Below, in pieces: positions 22,000 to 34,074 of a DNA stretch of 64,000 nt; positions within the stretch are counted from its first letter, which is position 1; each line of letters opens with the position of its first letter. Made by a program: the position numbers and the translations under genes. Location: assembly GCF_954871325.1 (NCBI RefSeq), contig NC_088776.1:50238569-50302568 (forward strand), written 5' to 3'. This DNA comes from Gordionus sp. m RMFG-2023 (taxonomy: Eukaryota > Nematomorpha > Gordioida > Chordodea > Parachordodidae). The notes below the pieces were generated by a model. The model was not told the DNA's origin. It did not search any database and saw only the letters and a program-made list of their open reading frames with translations.

Positions 22000-23135
22000 T
22001 AATACAATTAAATATATCTTTAAATTAGACTTGATGTTATCTTTGATCAAAACTTGAAGATTTTGAAACTGATATCATACTTTTGGACACATTTTAAGTT
22101 TATTGAATATATGATGTTACTGTTAGTTATTATTTAGGCCATGGTAATGTTAATTCAGAATCAGATGATGATGAAATAAAAACATCCATGCTTAGGCTAA
22201 TCTATAAATAATAATATTCAAGTTAATAAACTATATTATAGGACAGAAATAGCGGCTGATTAAAAAAAATTCAAATGTAATAAAGGAAACAGCGGATTAA
22301 AAAATAACCCTTTTTCATAAAAAAAATTGATTATTATAAAATTAATATTTTTTATTTTCAAATAAATAAAAATGAGATTTTCTAAAATTAAACGAATGTA
22401 AAAATTCGAGTTCATAAAAAAAAGGAACGCGTGAACTTTCAAATTAAGGAACGTCGTTTAACATTTTTTTCACAAAATTTCATCATTTGACATTTTGATT
22501 TAATCTTTTACGTTAGATATTCATTTTTTTATAAATTATAGTTTGAGTAAATCAATTTATTATTGTTATATTTTTAATTATATACTAAAGTATGTAAATT
22601 TGATGGATAATTTTATTATATAGAGAAATTCAAAAATACCCTATACAACCATTTTTGTTTCTACTTTTTTCTGAATATTTCATATTAAAATGTTTAAATT
22701 AGCTTTTAAAATTTAGTAACAAGTTGTGATTTATTGAAGAGGTTTTTTTTTAAAGAAAGAGTAAAGCAGAAAGGGCATATATGTTGTGAGAAATTTAATT
22801 TTCGGTAGCGATGTTTTATGTTTCAGTAATATGGGGGAAATAGTGATGAAAAATATTGAAAAAAAGAAAATCGAAGTAGAAACTGAACAATCAGGAACCT
22901 GTTCTAGACATATTAAACAGGTAAGACCAAGAGTTTAACCGCTAAAATAATGAATAAAAGGGAAAAATATTTCAGTTGTTTTTCAAAAACGAATGTGCGA
23001 AAATAATGAATAAAAGAGAAATATATTTCAGTTATTTTTCAACAACGTGTCTTCACGAAAGTGATAAGGGAATAAAAAATTGGAAACAATATGTTAACAG
23101 AAATAAGATAAAGGAAAGTGATAAGGAGAGTATAT
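22000..23135. other. TAF4 intron, no confident feature
   Basis: Around 21385-21430 and 22420-22455 there are opposed GAACGCG-containing tracts (TCGAACGCGTTCGCGTTCAA against GGAACGCGTGAACTTTCAAA), which may be the ends of a decayed element about 1.1 kb long. A plus-strand open stretch at 22831-22921 ends at a GTAAGA donor-like site but has no acceptable partner exon. Confidence 0.3.
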
Positions 23136-23436
23136 GACCTAGAGGCCGATTTTTTTAAAATATACCCGGGTCGGGCAGGGCCTGATTTTTAAAAAATATC
23201 CGGGTCGGGCCGTATATTTTAAAACCAAATATTTGAAAACGCCATAATTATCTATAAAAATCAAAAATAAATTAAATATATTTTAAAAAAAAATCCGAGC
23301 CGGGCTTGAAAATTTATAAAAAAAAGACCCGAGCTGGGCCGAAAATAATTTATAAAAAGAAATCCGGGCCGAGCCGAAAAAATTTTAAAAAAAAATCCGG
23401 GCCGAGCTGTACAAATGGTACCTCTGCAGGTCTCTG
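23136..23436. mobile_element. GGCC-rich MITE (family G), ~300 bp
   Basis: The right end TGCAGGTCTCTG and the left GACCTAGAGGCC enclose repeated CCGGGTCGGGC and CCGGGCCGAGC blocks separated by A/T runs. The block order inverts in the middle, as in a large hairpin. The left terminus is slightly eroded. Confidence 0.65.
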
Positions 23437-25038
23437 ATATAAATACATTTTAATTCTAATCTTAGATGGCTTCGTATTTTTGATTGGAAAATAAAAATTT
23501 GTGAGATAAGCGACTCAGCTTAATCTAGAAATTGGGATAATGATACCAGGGAAGAATCGGTATGAAAAAATAATCAATGATACGCCAGTCAGCCAACAAT
23601 CATATAAGGTAAGGAAGGGATTACAAAGATCAGCATACAAGACCGTTGACTATAAGCTGCTAGGCATGTGGTGATAATCACCTCATACGATACTGTACAG
23701 TATCCGCTTTCACTGTAAGCAAAAACTCGTTATTAACTGAGCAAAATTAAGTTCAACAGAGGAACATAAAAGCGACGAATACAGCCCAGAGTGACTAAGC
23801 ACTTCGAGGAAAAGGGTGTCATAATATTGTGCAATATTCAATTTTTTGGGTGATATTTTGACTTATTTCAGATTAGTATATTCAATGTTTTTTATCATTA
23901 TTTGGTATAGTGATAAGGGTAGAAATCTAATTTTGTCTAAAGTTTATATTAAATATATTAAATTAACGTTTGACTATTCATTTTTGAGTTAATATTTTTC
24001 GTCTGATATTCATTTTTTATAAATTATAGTTAAGGTAAATCGAATGATTATATATTTGTATAATTATAAATTTCTATTATTTTTTTTATCGGAGTATATA
24101 AATTTCTGATGGATATTTTTAATTACATAAAGAAATAAAAAATTGTACCTTTTGTTTACCACTTTTTTGTTTTTAATTTTTTGAAATCACAATTTACAAT
24201 TTCATATATCGAATAAATGGTTAAATCTAATTTAGTCAAGTTGTGATTTATTAAAATAATCAGCGTATCCTAACATGTATATGTTATATATATTAAAAAC
24301 AAGTATATTACAGTAATGTAAATGGCTCGTCTTGAGCCGATTTTTAAAAACGGCTAACTCAATATTTTATATAGGAAAATATTATGCAAGTCTGAAGATT
24401 TTGTTCATAGAGAGAACAAAGGTCTAGACATATATAATATCGAAATTTCGAGACTTAGACAATATTTTTCTGGCTAAAATATTATGTTAGCCGTTTTTAA
24501 AAATCGGCTCAAAACGACCCGTTTAACAACACTAATAGTGAGTTCCAGAACTCTATCACAATAATAATGCTGAGCCTAACCTATTTTATTTTTACCAAAA
24601 TCTCCTTTTTTTATGTGTGTATTCAAATTCACAAAATAATCCAAAATAATAAATCAACATTTTAAAAATATAAAACAATAAATAAACTAATAAATAATTT
24701 TAACTACCCCCACTCCTCTTGAAATTTTGATGATATAAACAAAAACATAATTTTAATTTAAATCATATTAATTAACAAGTTGAAAAATACGTGACTGATC
24801 ATTAATATTCATTCAAATCTGATATTTTCCTTTATAACCATTTATTGAGCCAAGATGATTTAGAATGACCATATTTAAAATAAATCAAATAAAATATCGT
24901 CTGGGCCAAATTTAAAAAAAAATCAAAGCCGAGCCTGGGTTCCCAAAAAAATTAAACCTAAGCTTGGCCTAAAAATAAATGGGACTTCTTTCGAATATTT
25001 CCAGAGTACAAAAATATATAGTTATTACAACTATTCAC
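23437..25038. other. TAF4 intron with MITE remnant
   Basis: Contains an imperfect inverted-repeat relic at about 24316-24533: TTGAGCCGATTTTTAAAAAC, then further on GTTAGCCGTTTTTAAAAATC. It ends CGTTTAACAACACTA, so it belongs to the TAGTGTTGTTAA family of 21767-21905. A family G scrap (CTGGGCC...GCCGAGCCTGGG) lies near 24900-24985. Nothing else recognisable. Confidence 0.5.
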
Positions 25039-25238
25039 CTAGTGGGAGAAGAGGGTTCTGCTATTTCGCTCTTGACCCGGCCAGCCATAATATTTGGATG
25101 GCTCAAAATGTTTAAAGTATTAGTGGTGGTATGATTGGCATTCGAAATGTAAGGCAAACTGAATGAGCTTTGGTTTCTTAAGATGCTATTCATTCCCAGG
25201 TTTTGGGTGACGTTGGTAATGGCCGGCAATTGTATAGG
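25039..25238 (-). CDS. TAF4: TAF4 exon 5: linker before the histone fold
   Basis: Acceptor ACTAAAG, donor ACTAG/GTGAAT. It encodes 66 codons, PIQLPAITNVTQNLGMNSIL through an Asn/Ser/Thr-rich linker to KSEIAEPSSPT, and leaves AG for an Arg codon completed by exon 6. Low-complexity linkers of this type separate the TAFH and histone-fold domains of TAF4. Assignment rests on phase continuity and position. Confidence 0.85.
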
Positions 25239-25919
25239 CTTTAGTAATTTTATTTAAAAAATAATCTAGAATCTATTTTTTCAGGTACACCAGATTCAAT
25301 AAAATAAATCTACATGACCAATCAAACTATTTTTTTTTCTTCAAAGATTCGGTCCGATAATTTTCATTTTAGAAATTTGCCAAAATCCATTTAACACAGA
25401 ACTCTAATATTTACTCACTTGAAATTTTTAGATTCTATATTTTATTAATTCAATTAAAAAAATATAAACAAAATAATACTACAAGAATTTGTATGAATAA
25501 TTTATTTTCAGAAAAAAAAATATATTTATCAGCTAAAAGGAAAAATATATATTCATGTTTTTATAAAAATTCTCAAAATTTTAAAAAGTAAAAATCAAAA
25601 ATTATATCGATTTAAAATTCTTAATTAAAAATAATATCATTATTATTAATATTTTTCCAACCAATCAACATTATATAATATTGTGATTGACATTTTACAA
25701 TATTCCAAAAAAAACCTTGCATAAATTGATCAGATTACGACACCATTCAGAATTTTTTTTGAGAGCCAGGTCAAATCTGATCTGAATAAAACATCTGGCC
25801 CATGTTCATTTGATTGAACATGATCTCGCAAGGCTCTAAAAATAACTACAATTAGCTAAATTTTTCCAAAAAAATAACCAAACAAAATTATTTTTATAAT
25901 AGTACACACCAAAACTAAC
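25239..25919. other. TAF4 intron, nothing recognisable
   Basis: A/T-rich; a short family G-like scrap occurs at about 25740-25830 (GAGAGCCAGGTC...CATCTGGCCC). Confidence 0.4.
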
Positions 25920-26219
25920 CTTTAATACAGCAGGGCTCGATAAAATTTGATTTTGATTGACAACGGTATTGGCATTTATATTCGTGTTTAATTTTCCCAT
26001 GAGGGATAAATTGCGTTGCAGGAGTTGCAGTTGTTGTAATTGCCCGTTGAAATCGGTGATGGAAGAATTGGCGGGAAAAGCAAGTGAAGGAGTGTTGGGA
26101 ATGGACGAGAGAGGGTAATTTGGATGCAGTGTGGTTTGGGGGGCTGGCCCCGATGAAGTAATTGGCTTGTTGAAGGAAGTGTTAATAGCGGTTATCAGGG
26201 ATTGAATCTGTTCCATATT
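25920..26219 (-). CDS. TAF4: TAF4 exon 4: Gln/Asn/Ser/Pro-rich linker
   Basis: Exactly 100 codons, acceptor ACATGCAG, donor AAAG/GTTAGT, phase 0 at both ends. It begins NMEQIQSLITAINTSFNKPI and contains QLQQLQLLQRNLSLMGKL, then NQNQILSSPAVLK. It has the composition of the glutamine-rich activator-contact regions of TAF4 rather than a folded domain. There may be a missed small exon between this and exon 3. Confidence 0.85.
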
Positions 26220-26742
26220 CTGCATGTGTTTAATAGAAAAATTTCCCAAAGGTGAACATATTTGTTTAAAATGGTAAATATGGATGGAAATGCTTTATGT
26301 AAAAATTTTCCTTTTTAGAAGGGTAAAAATGTTGAAATTAATTTTAAAAAATATGATAATCAAAAGCAGAGATGCATCGATATTTTCAATATTAATCAAT
26401 ATACCCCCTGTAATTAATTCATAAATTTGGGCCTATATTTGCCTGTGATTTGATTTATTAAAAATCTAATAGAAATCTGAATCGATAAATGAAATATCGC
26501 GAATTTGCGGTGAAGTTGGCAAAAATGTCAAAATTCGCAATGCAAATATTAGCAAAATTCTATCGCCGCGAATTCGCGCTAACTGTCAATGCAGGGTAAA
26601 TTATTAAAAGGGCGTATTCTTTAAAGAAAAAAACCACTCGTTATAAAGATTTTCATGGATGCGAAGTAAATTGTTTGCGAAGGCAACTTTAATTTCATCA
26701 CAATTCTAATTTTTTTGTTGGTCATATCTTATTTATTTATAG

Positions 26743-26997
26743 CAATGATATGTATATACCACTTGATTGGCGATTCATTTATTAAATGCATATAAAAATG
26801 TCCATACATAGAAATCAGCTGTAAGTGCCATTTTGTGGTTTGCATGCCAATTAAATGACATATGTGCAATTCATTAATGATAAATAAGACCATTAATCAA
26901 AGCGGAAACCACAAAATGGCGCTTCAGCTAACACCTACATATATGGACATTATAAATTAATGAATCGTCAATCTAGTAGAATATATATACATCATTG
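26743..26997. mobile_element. 255-bp MITE with near-complete inverted repeats
   Basis: Ends CAATGATATGTATATAC and, on the opposite strand, CAATGATGTATATATATTC. The arms extend almost to the centre (AAGTGCCATTTTGTGGTTT against AAGCGCCATTTTGTGGTTT). Flanking octamers ATTTATAG and ATTATTAG resemble a mutated 8-bp duplication. Confidence 0.75.
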
Positions 26998-27904
26998 ATT
27001 ATTAGATGGTCCAGAATTTGTTATAAGATGTATTAAAAATGGAATTGCGGGATATGAATGTACTTGTCAATAATATCTCATATGGGTGATTCCACGTCAA
27101 ATCGACCAAAAAAACGAGATTTTCGGCCGACCATCCCAAAAATGAATGAAACTTGGCATGTTAGTTATTTATGTTGTAAATGTTAATAAAATTTAAATTT
27201 TAGAGTGCTAGCCCAACCAGATCCAAAGATATACGCCTTCAAAGACGAAAATCGCGAAGTGCGTGATTTCATTAAATCTTGTTATTTTAAAAAAATACTT
27301 AAGATAGTTACAAATTATATATCTTTTATAGCCCTAAAAATTTTACGTTGGAAAATATAAAAAAAAAATTTAAAAAATTCATGTGTTTTCTTATTTCCGG
27401 TAAAAATAAAAAATTAGCATTGTTAGGAAGGGATTTTTTTGGGTGTTAATATTCACTAAAAATGTTTATTACCTTTATATTAAACGATTTAATAAAAAAT
27501 TTCGATAGCTATTTTTGTTTTTTTAATTTTATTTAAATTTTTATTATTTTTATAAATAAAAAAATGCAATTATAGATAGTGTTATATTAAATATTTTTTA
27601 TAATATATAATTTTTAATAAAAATATGAATAGTATTATGATTAAAATTAAAAAATCAATTGAGTATAACCAAGAATGATGTCCTGGGGCGATATGTAAGC
27701 AGGCAGCCTATACAGATAGTATTTTATTGATGCTATATTCTAAAATAAACATATTTTAAAATTTTATATTCAAACTATTATAATTTTGCGCTTATTGATA
27801 GAAATGCCTAAGGCCATAATTTGTAGATATATCCTTTCATTGTTGTGGATATACTATCGTTATTATTTGAAAATAACGATTTTATCAGTTAATTTTATTT
27901 ATTC

Positions 27905-29035
27905 CTATCATCGCTACCATTCAATCATCATATATTTCAAAACTTAAAATTTTTTACAACCAAATGAATTTATGATAATTTGTGATTTCTCTGAAAATTA
28001 TGCATTTATAATCCAAGACGCTGTTCAAGGATTCCACTGGAATATCAAGCCACTATCCATCCTATGATAGCATATAATAATAATGGCAATATAGAAAACC
28101 TTGATTATATGGTAATATCAGAGTCACATCAACATAATGTTATTGAAATACATTTATACCAGACTAAAATGATAAAATTTTTGACCAATCAATTCAGCAA
28201 AAAGCCAAACAAAATATATTACTGCTCTGACGGAGTTACGAATCCTTTAATATCGGCAAAAGACAAATTATCAACATTCGAGATATTGTTAATTTGAAAG
28301 TCCTCTGCATATGAATATATTTTTGATTTAAGTTTACTTTAACTCAAAGGAAATACAGCATGTATTTCCCGAGTTCCTGGAATGGGAGGAACTAAATTGA
28401 ATCTTTCTCGTAGTTTAATCTCTTGTAAATTGTATTGCTCGTTGGTTATATATGTAAAATTTACTAATGGCATGTTTTGTTTTGCAAATTGATATAAATC
28501 AACGTTAAAATGTGCAGAACTGATGCGCTGAAGGCTTGAACGTGATGCTAATCTTTTTAATGTTCCGCCAAGGCCGTCACATGGACCTTATCCATGGGAT
28601 GTAGCTGAAAAATTCCATTCAGCTGCTACACCAAAATCTGATTCATAATAACACAGATTTATAAAAAAAATTCAGTTTTTATATTACGCAGCTGACTAGT
28701 CAGAGCATTAATATATTTTCCTTGACTTTTTGCTGAATTGATTTGTCAAAAATGTTATCATTTTAGTCTGGTATAAAGGCACTGCAATAACATCATGTTG
28801 AAGTGACTCTGATATTACCACATAATTAAGGTTTTCTAGATTGCCATTATTATTATAATATGCTATCATAGGATGGATAGTGGCCTGATTATTATTCCAG
28901 TGGAATCCTTGCACAGCGTCTAGATTATAAAGGCATAATTTTCAGAATCACAAATCATCATAAATTCATTTGGTTGTAAAAAATATGTTTAAGTTTTGAA
29001 ATATATGATGACTGATTGGTAGCGATAAAGGAATG
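27905..29035. repeat. Second, internal inverted duplication of a transposase segment
   Basis: About 27905-28295 on the plus strand mirrors about 28685-29035 on the minus strand. Both encode the GFHWN...LYQTKMI-FLTNQFSKK segment, read outward-in, with a ~390-bp spacer between. The copies have diverged, so the duplication is not very recent. With the outer arms it makes a hairpin within a hairpin. Confidence 0.75.
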
Positions 29036-29450
29036 ACGTAGCATAGGTGAATTTTTTCCAAAAAAAAGTTAAGAATTCTTGAGAAGATTTGTTATTGTTT
29101 CTAGTACCCACTGTTTAAAGGGTATATGATCTATGTCATTTTGGGTAAATACATCATCTAATTGTTCTTTAATTGAGAAAGAGTGACAATAGTTACAATC
29201 TCCCAGGAGGGCTGGATTGCATATTGCTTTGGCTAAAATATTTTTATAATCATGTCTAGCTAATAGTTTTGCCAAATTAGCCTCTACAAACATAAGCTTA
29301 AAATTTTAATGAATTACAATATACTGTATATTTTACTGGATCAAGCCAGAATACAATTATTTGGCCGTAAATATGCAAATTTAGAAAATCCAACATTAAT
29401 TGGGTGCCTCTCTTTAAATCGTTCATATAATTCTTTTAAATTACTTAAAA

Positions 29451-30145
29451 TTAATCTTTTTTGAGACTGCTCCCTTTTCCCTTTGATTATTAATGATTTA
29501 TTGTCTTTCTTCTAGGTCATCATGCGGCGAACTTCATCAGAGGAGTAAAATTTTTCTATAATATTCACGATTTCCTGATCAATTGTTCGCCCAGGTTCTA
29601 TATTGTGAGATAACATAAATCCTTTTAATTCTATTAGCTATTTAGATTTTCCACCAAGTAATTCGTAGCTTTGAACTCCATAATTTTTTTAAAGGTCCAA
29701 GATGGGGGCAGCATAGTAAGAAGTTGATATTTTTTTTCCTTAAAAATAATTGCATAATTATGGTTTAAATTTTGAAGAAGTTCGTCATTTTTTTTAAATT
29801 AATCTTTTTTGAGACTGCTCTCTTTTCCCTTTGATTATTATTGATTTATTGTCTTTCTTCTAGGTCATCATGCGGCTAACTTCATCAGAGGAGTAAAATT
29901 TTTCTATAATATTTACGATTTCCTGATCAATTGTTCGCCCAGGTTCTATATTGTGAGATAACATAAATTCTTTTAATTCTATTAGCTATTTAGATTTTCC
30001 ACCAAGTAATTCGTAGCTTTGAACTCCATCTGAATTTTTTTAAAGGTCCAAGATGGAGGCAGCATAGTAAGAAGTTGATATTTTTTTCCTTAAAAATAAT
30101 TGCATAATTATGTTTTAAATTTTGAAGAAGTTCGTCATTTTTATT
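29451..30145. repeat. Tandem duplication, period ~348 bp
   Basis: Two head-to-tail copies (29451-29798 and 29799-30145) share TTTTTTGAGACTGCTC, GGTCATCATGCGGC, AATTGTTCGCCCAGGTTC and GTAATTCGTAGCTTTGAACT with only scattered differences. It lies in the 5' part of the minus-strand transposase region of the 27084-31598 element. Confidence 0.85.
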
Positions 30146-31598
30146 ATTTTGCATATCAAACACAGGAAGGCTGCTTCTTAATATGTTTTGACTTAACGCT
30201 TTTGTTATTTTTTTAAGTTTTTCTTGCGGGTATATCTTTTATTTTCTTCTATTCTTTTTTATTGGGGATTGACCCAATTCTTCTAGCGATATCCAACGTT
30301 GAACTGGATAGGGTTGGTTCGGGCTCTTCATTTCAGATGTATCTTCAATGGATTCCATATTTATCAAATATAAGCAACCTGAATGACATAATGAATGACC
30401 TATTGTTAATAGACCTTTGGATTTTTTAATCATGCTTGGTATCACCTATTATATATATTTAAAATACACTATATCCATTAATAAAAAAATATTATATTAG
30501 TAAAAATCCAAAATTAAAAAGATTTTAATCCATAATCTAAATAAACTTACTTTTTGTAGATTTTTTGAAATAGATTTGTGGCCCTCTCTAAAGAATGGAT
30601 TTACAAAGTGATTTCATTATTAGACTTTTACTAATTTTTTAAAAAAAATTTAAGTTAAAAAAGAAACATTATTTTTAACCTTATGTTCTTTTAAATCATT
30701 GATTAATAATTATTTCCTATTTATCGATTAAAAAAAGTAATAGAAATTAAAGGAATAAAAAAAATGTAATAGAAAGAAAAGAATAAAAAAATGAAATAAG
30801 CTGAAAAAATCTTTTGTTAAAAATAATAACGATAGTAGATCCAAAACAATGAAAGGATATATCTACTAATTATGGCATTATGAATTTCTATAATAAGCGC
30901 AATTAAATACGATAAATAAGAGATATGTTTTTATAATAGTTTGAATATAAAATTTTAAAATATGTTATTTTACAATATAGCGTCCTAATAACATCATATC
31001 TAGCTGCCTACTTAAATATCGTCCCAGGACATCATATTGGTTACACTCAATTGATATTTTAATTCCAATACTATTCATATTTTTATTGAAAATTATATAT
31101 TATAAAAAATTTTACTATAACGCTATCTATATTACCTTTTTTTATTTATAAAAATTTTAATAAAATTAAAAAAACAAAAATGGCTATCGAGATTTTTTTA
31201 TCAATCGTTTAATATAAAGGTAATAAACATTTTTAGAGAATTTCAACATCCAAAAAAAATCCATTCCTAACAATTTTAATTTTTTATTTTTACCGGACCG
31301 GAAATAAGAAAACACTTGGATTTTTAAATTTTTTTGTTGATATTTTCCAACGTAAATTTCAAGGGCTATAAAATGATATATAATTTGTAACTCTATCTTA
31401 TGTATTTTAAAAAAAAACAAGATTAATGAAATCACGCACTTCGCGATTTTTGACTTTGAAGACGTATATCTTTGGATCTGGTTGAGCAAGCACTCTAAAA
31501 TTTTAATTTTATTAACATTTACAACATAAATCTAACATGCCAAGTTTCATTTATTTTTGAAATGGTCGCCGAATCACTGGTCGATTTGTCATGGAATT

Positions 31599-33283
31599 AA
31601 TTATACTTATATTACTTGGTTTAAAATAATATATATATCATTGCTTTTTTCGTCTTCTTCAATAACCCTATATTATAATAATAATAATAATAATAATAAT
31701 ACGTTTTTCGTATCCCGATAAGGGTAATCGGATAATAAAAACATTGCGCGCACCTCTGGTTAAAAGGAGGTTAAATTATATTTTACTATGGCAAAATAAT
31801 TCTTTTTATTATATAATGATTAAAAAACAGGCGGTAGCCAGGAATTTTCTACCGGTTGAGAATAATATTTTCTTTTGAAATTAATTTTTGGAACTTAAAA
31901 ATTTAAAGAGGAATATATTGTTAAAAAAATATCATAGGTATATGAACCGGTATGTAAATAAGGGTAAAATATTCAATTAAGCATTATATGATGTAATAAA
32001 TTTAATCTTCTTTATGATTGGGCAATATTTCAATATTTTGTTCTCTATTGGGGATTTAATATCGATGTATATTAAGATATAATCCATTCGAATGATTTTA
32101 TGATGTCGTACTTTTGAGATAAATTTTTATTCTTTGTGATGAAGAAAAGGTCCTTTCATTTGCGCGTGTACTAATTGGTGTAAAATATACAGTAATTTTA
32201 ATATATTTGGAAAAAAAATATTTTAAAGTATGATTGTGTATCTGAGAAGATGCCCTTCAGATACATTTATCATTCGAATAAAAATTTGCCATATTTATTT
32301 TTAATATAAAGATTTAGTAAATATTCAGGATATCAAGATAATAATATTAGTAAATTGGATAGATCTATTTGATGAATCAGAAATCGTTCATTGATTTGAG
32401 ATAAAAATTTATCCCAAACCAAAAGTGAAATAAAAACAGTCATTTTAGTAAAACTAAATTGTCCCCGTTAATATTGGAAGCATTTGTTTGTCTAGGTGCA
32501 AGTCGAGTCTTGCGAATCTCAAAATCATATAATTTTGCCTTCGTCTCAACAATCACCTACTCGTGATATTCTTGGTCGATATTGTTTCTTAGTTTTTTTA
32601 AGTTGTAGAATTATATAGCGATTCTCACTATCTCAACCAAATTAAAATCTTTTTCTTTGAAAAATATTATATAAAATTGTTATATAATTAAATAATTTAT
32701 TATACATTTTAATGCAAATAAAAATCAGCATGTATTGGTTTCAGGTAAAATATATGGTTTCAAGCCATTCTGATATTTCTACAAGGGATTTAAAAATTCT
32801 GTAAAAATTTTATGCTGAAGTTTCCATCTTGTCGGGCATGTTTTCACAGTTTATTTCACTTGCAGCACAAGAAGCTTAGAAATAATTCTTTTGAGTAAAT
32901 TCACTTTGGATATCTAAACTTTCAAAGAACTCTAGAAAATTTGTTAAATCATATAGAAGAGATATAATAGGATTTTTTGGTGATAAAATATTTTCATATC
33001 CAATCAGTGTCTAAGGTTTAAAATAGTGATAGAATATACTTTAAATTTATATGGCAAGGGATATTGATACAAGGAAGAAATATTAATATCAATTTTAACT
33101 TTTTGTTCAAATAAGAATAGAATACAGTTTTTTTGAAATAAAATACTTTGCAATTCACAATTTATAAAAACCTTTTACATTTTTTTAAAAAATTCTACGG
33201 GGTTTGGAGGGGGGGGGTGGACTACGCGCCTGTTAAAGGATTTAAAGGAAGAAAAGGCTGATTTGATTGTTGATAATAATAAT
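31599..33283. other. TAF4 intron, microsatellite only
   Basis: Holds a TAA/ATA trinucleotide run at about 31675-31700. The rest is A/T-rich DNA without coherent frames. A G-run occurs near 33208-33218. Confidence 0.5.
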
Positions 33284-33291
33284 ATAATAAG

Positions 33292-33726
33292 TAGGGCTGT
33301 GCCGATATTAAATATAGGATCGGATCTGTACCGATATTTCACGTTTTACAACAATATCGGATCGGGCCGATATCTGTAAAACCGATCCTATCTTTTTACT
33401 TTACTTTTTTTTGTTATTTTATGTATATTTATTTCACATTAATAATATTTTCTAAATAATTTTTTTTTAAAACAATGCAAATGCAAAACACCCCTTAAAT
33501 TTTATTTATTTTTTAAAATAAATTTATAGTACTTTTTTTTTAATTATTGTAGAATTAAAAAAATAAAATTAAATGCATAATTCGATTTTTTGCATAAAAA
33601 ATATTTATATCTTAATTACATTTAATTCAAAGAGGGGAGGTGAAAAATCAATATTAATCGGTATAGGGTCGGTTTTAATATCGGCGGATCGGATAGGTAA
33701 AAAATGTGCGGATCGGCACAGCCCTA
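33292..33726. mobile_element. 435-bp hAT-type MITE (TAGGGCTGTGCCGAT)
   Basis: Perfect terminal repeats TAGGGCTGTGCCGAT / ATCGGCACAGCCCTA (one base differs further in) are flanked by identical ATAATAAG duplications (33284-33291 and 33727-33734). GATCGG-rich subterminal arms surround an A/T-rich, non-coding core. Confidence 0.92.
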
Positions 33727-34074
33727 ATAATAAGTTATAAAAAAATCAATTTTAAAACGTTTTGTTTCATCAATATAGCTTGAAGTGATGGTGGCTTGAT
33801 TCCATCAATAGTTATTTCGCCTTGGCAGAGTGATATTTGTAAATATGGGAGACTTTTCTATAATATAAAATTATTATAATCAATTAAGCTTTTAAAAAAT
33901 AATAATAAATGGAAATCGATCTAGTAAACCTATGTATTGATCATTTAAAATATGATTTGAGCCGATATAGAGAACAAAATACCCTGAAAGTTCATGGGAA
34001 AATAAAGCATTCCTTTGGGGGAATATTTTACCATAGATTTTTCCCATTCATATATAATATATATTATGTGTAAT

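Larger units (their letters stand above)
27084..31598 (-). mobile_element. 4.5-kb DNA transposon with ~0.78-kb terminal inverted repeats
   Basis: The arms at about 27084-27870 and 30825-31598 are inverted copies. Shared phrases include CAAATCGACC at the tips, AAACTTGGCATGTTAG, CCAGATCCAAAGATATACG and ATCGCGAAGTGCGTGATTTC. Inside, the minus strand holds broken pieces of a transposase. At 28708-28914 it reads MQGFHWNNNQATIHPMIAYY and at about 28520-28640 ATSHG...GPCDGLGGTLKRLA, motifs seen together in a family of invertebrate transposase-like proteins that I cannot classify to superfamily. A further piece at 29069-29293 is cysteine/histidine-containing. Tips differ slightly and no clean target duplication was found. 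Confidence 0.82.

Noticed and set aside
22831-22921. Possible plus-strand exon (MGEIVMKNIEKKKIEVETEQ...) ending at a GTAAGA donor
   Set aside because: The next candidate exon near 23530 is out of phase and hits a stop at once; the peptide is low-complexity Lys/Glu.
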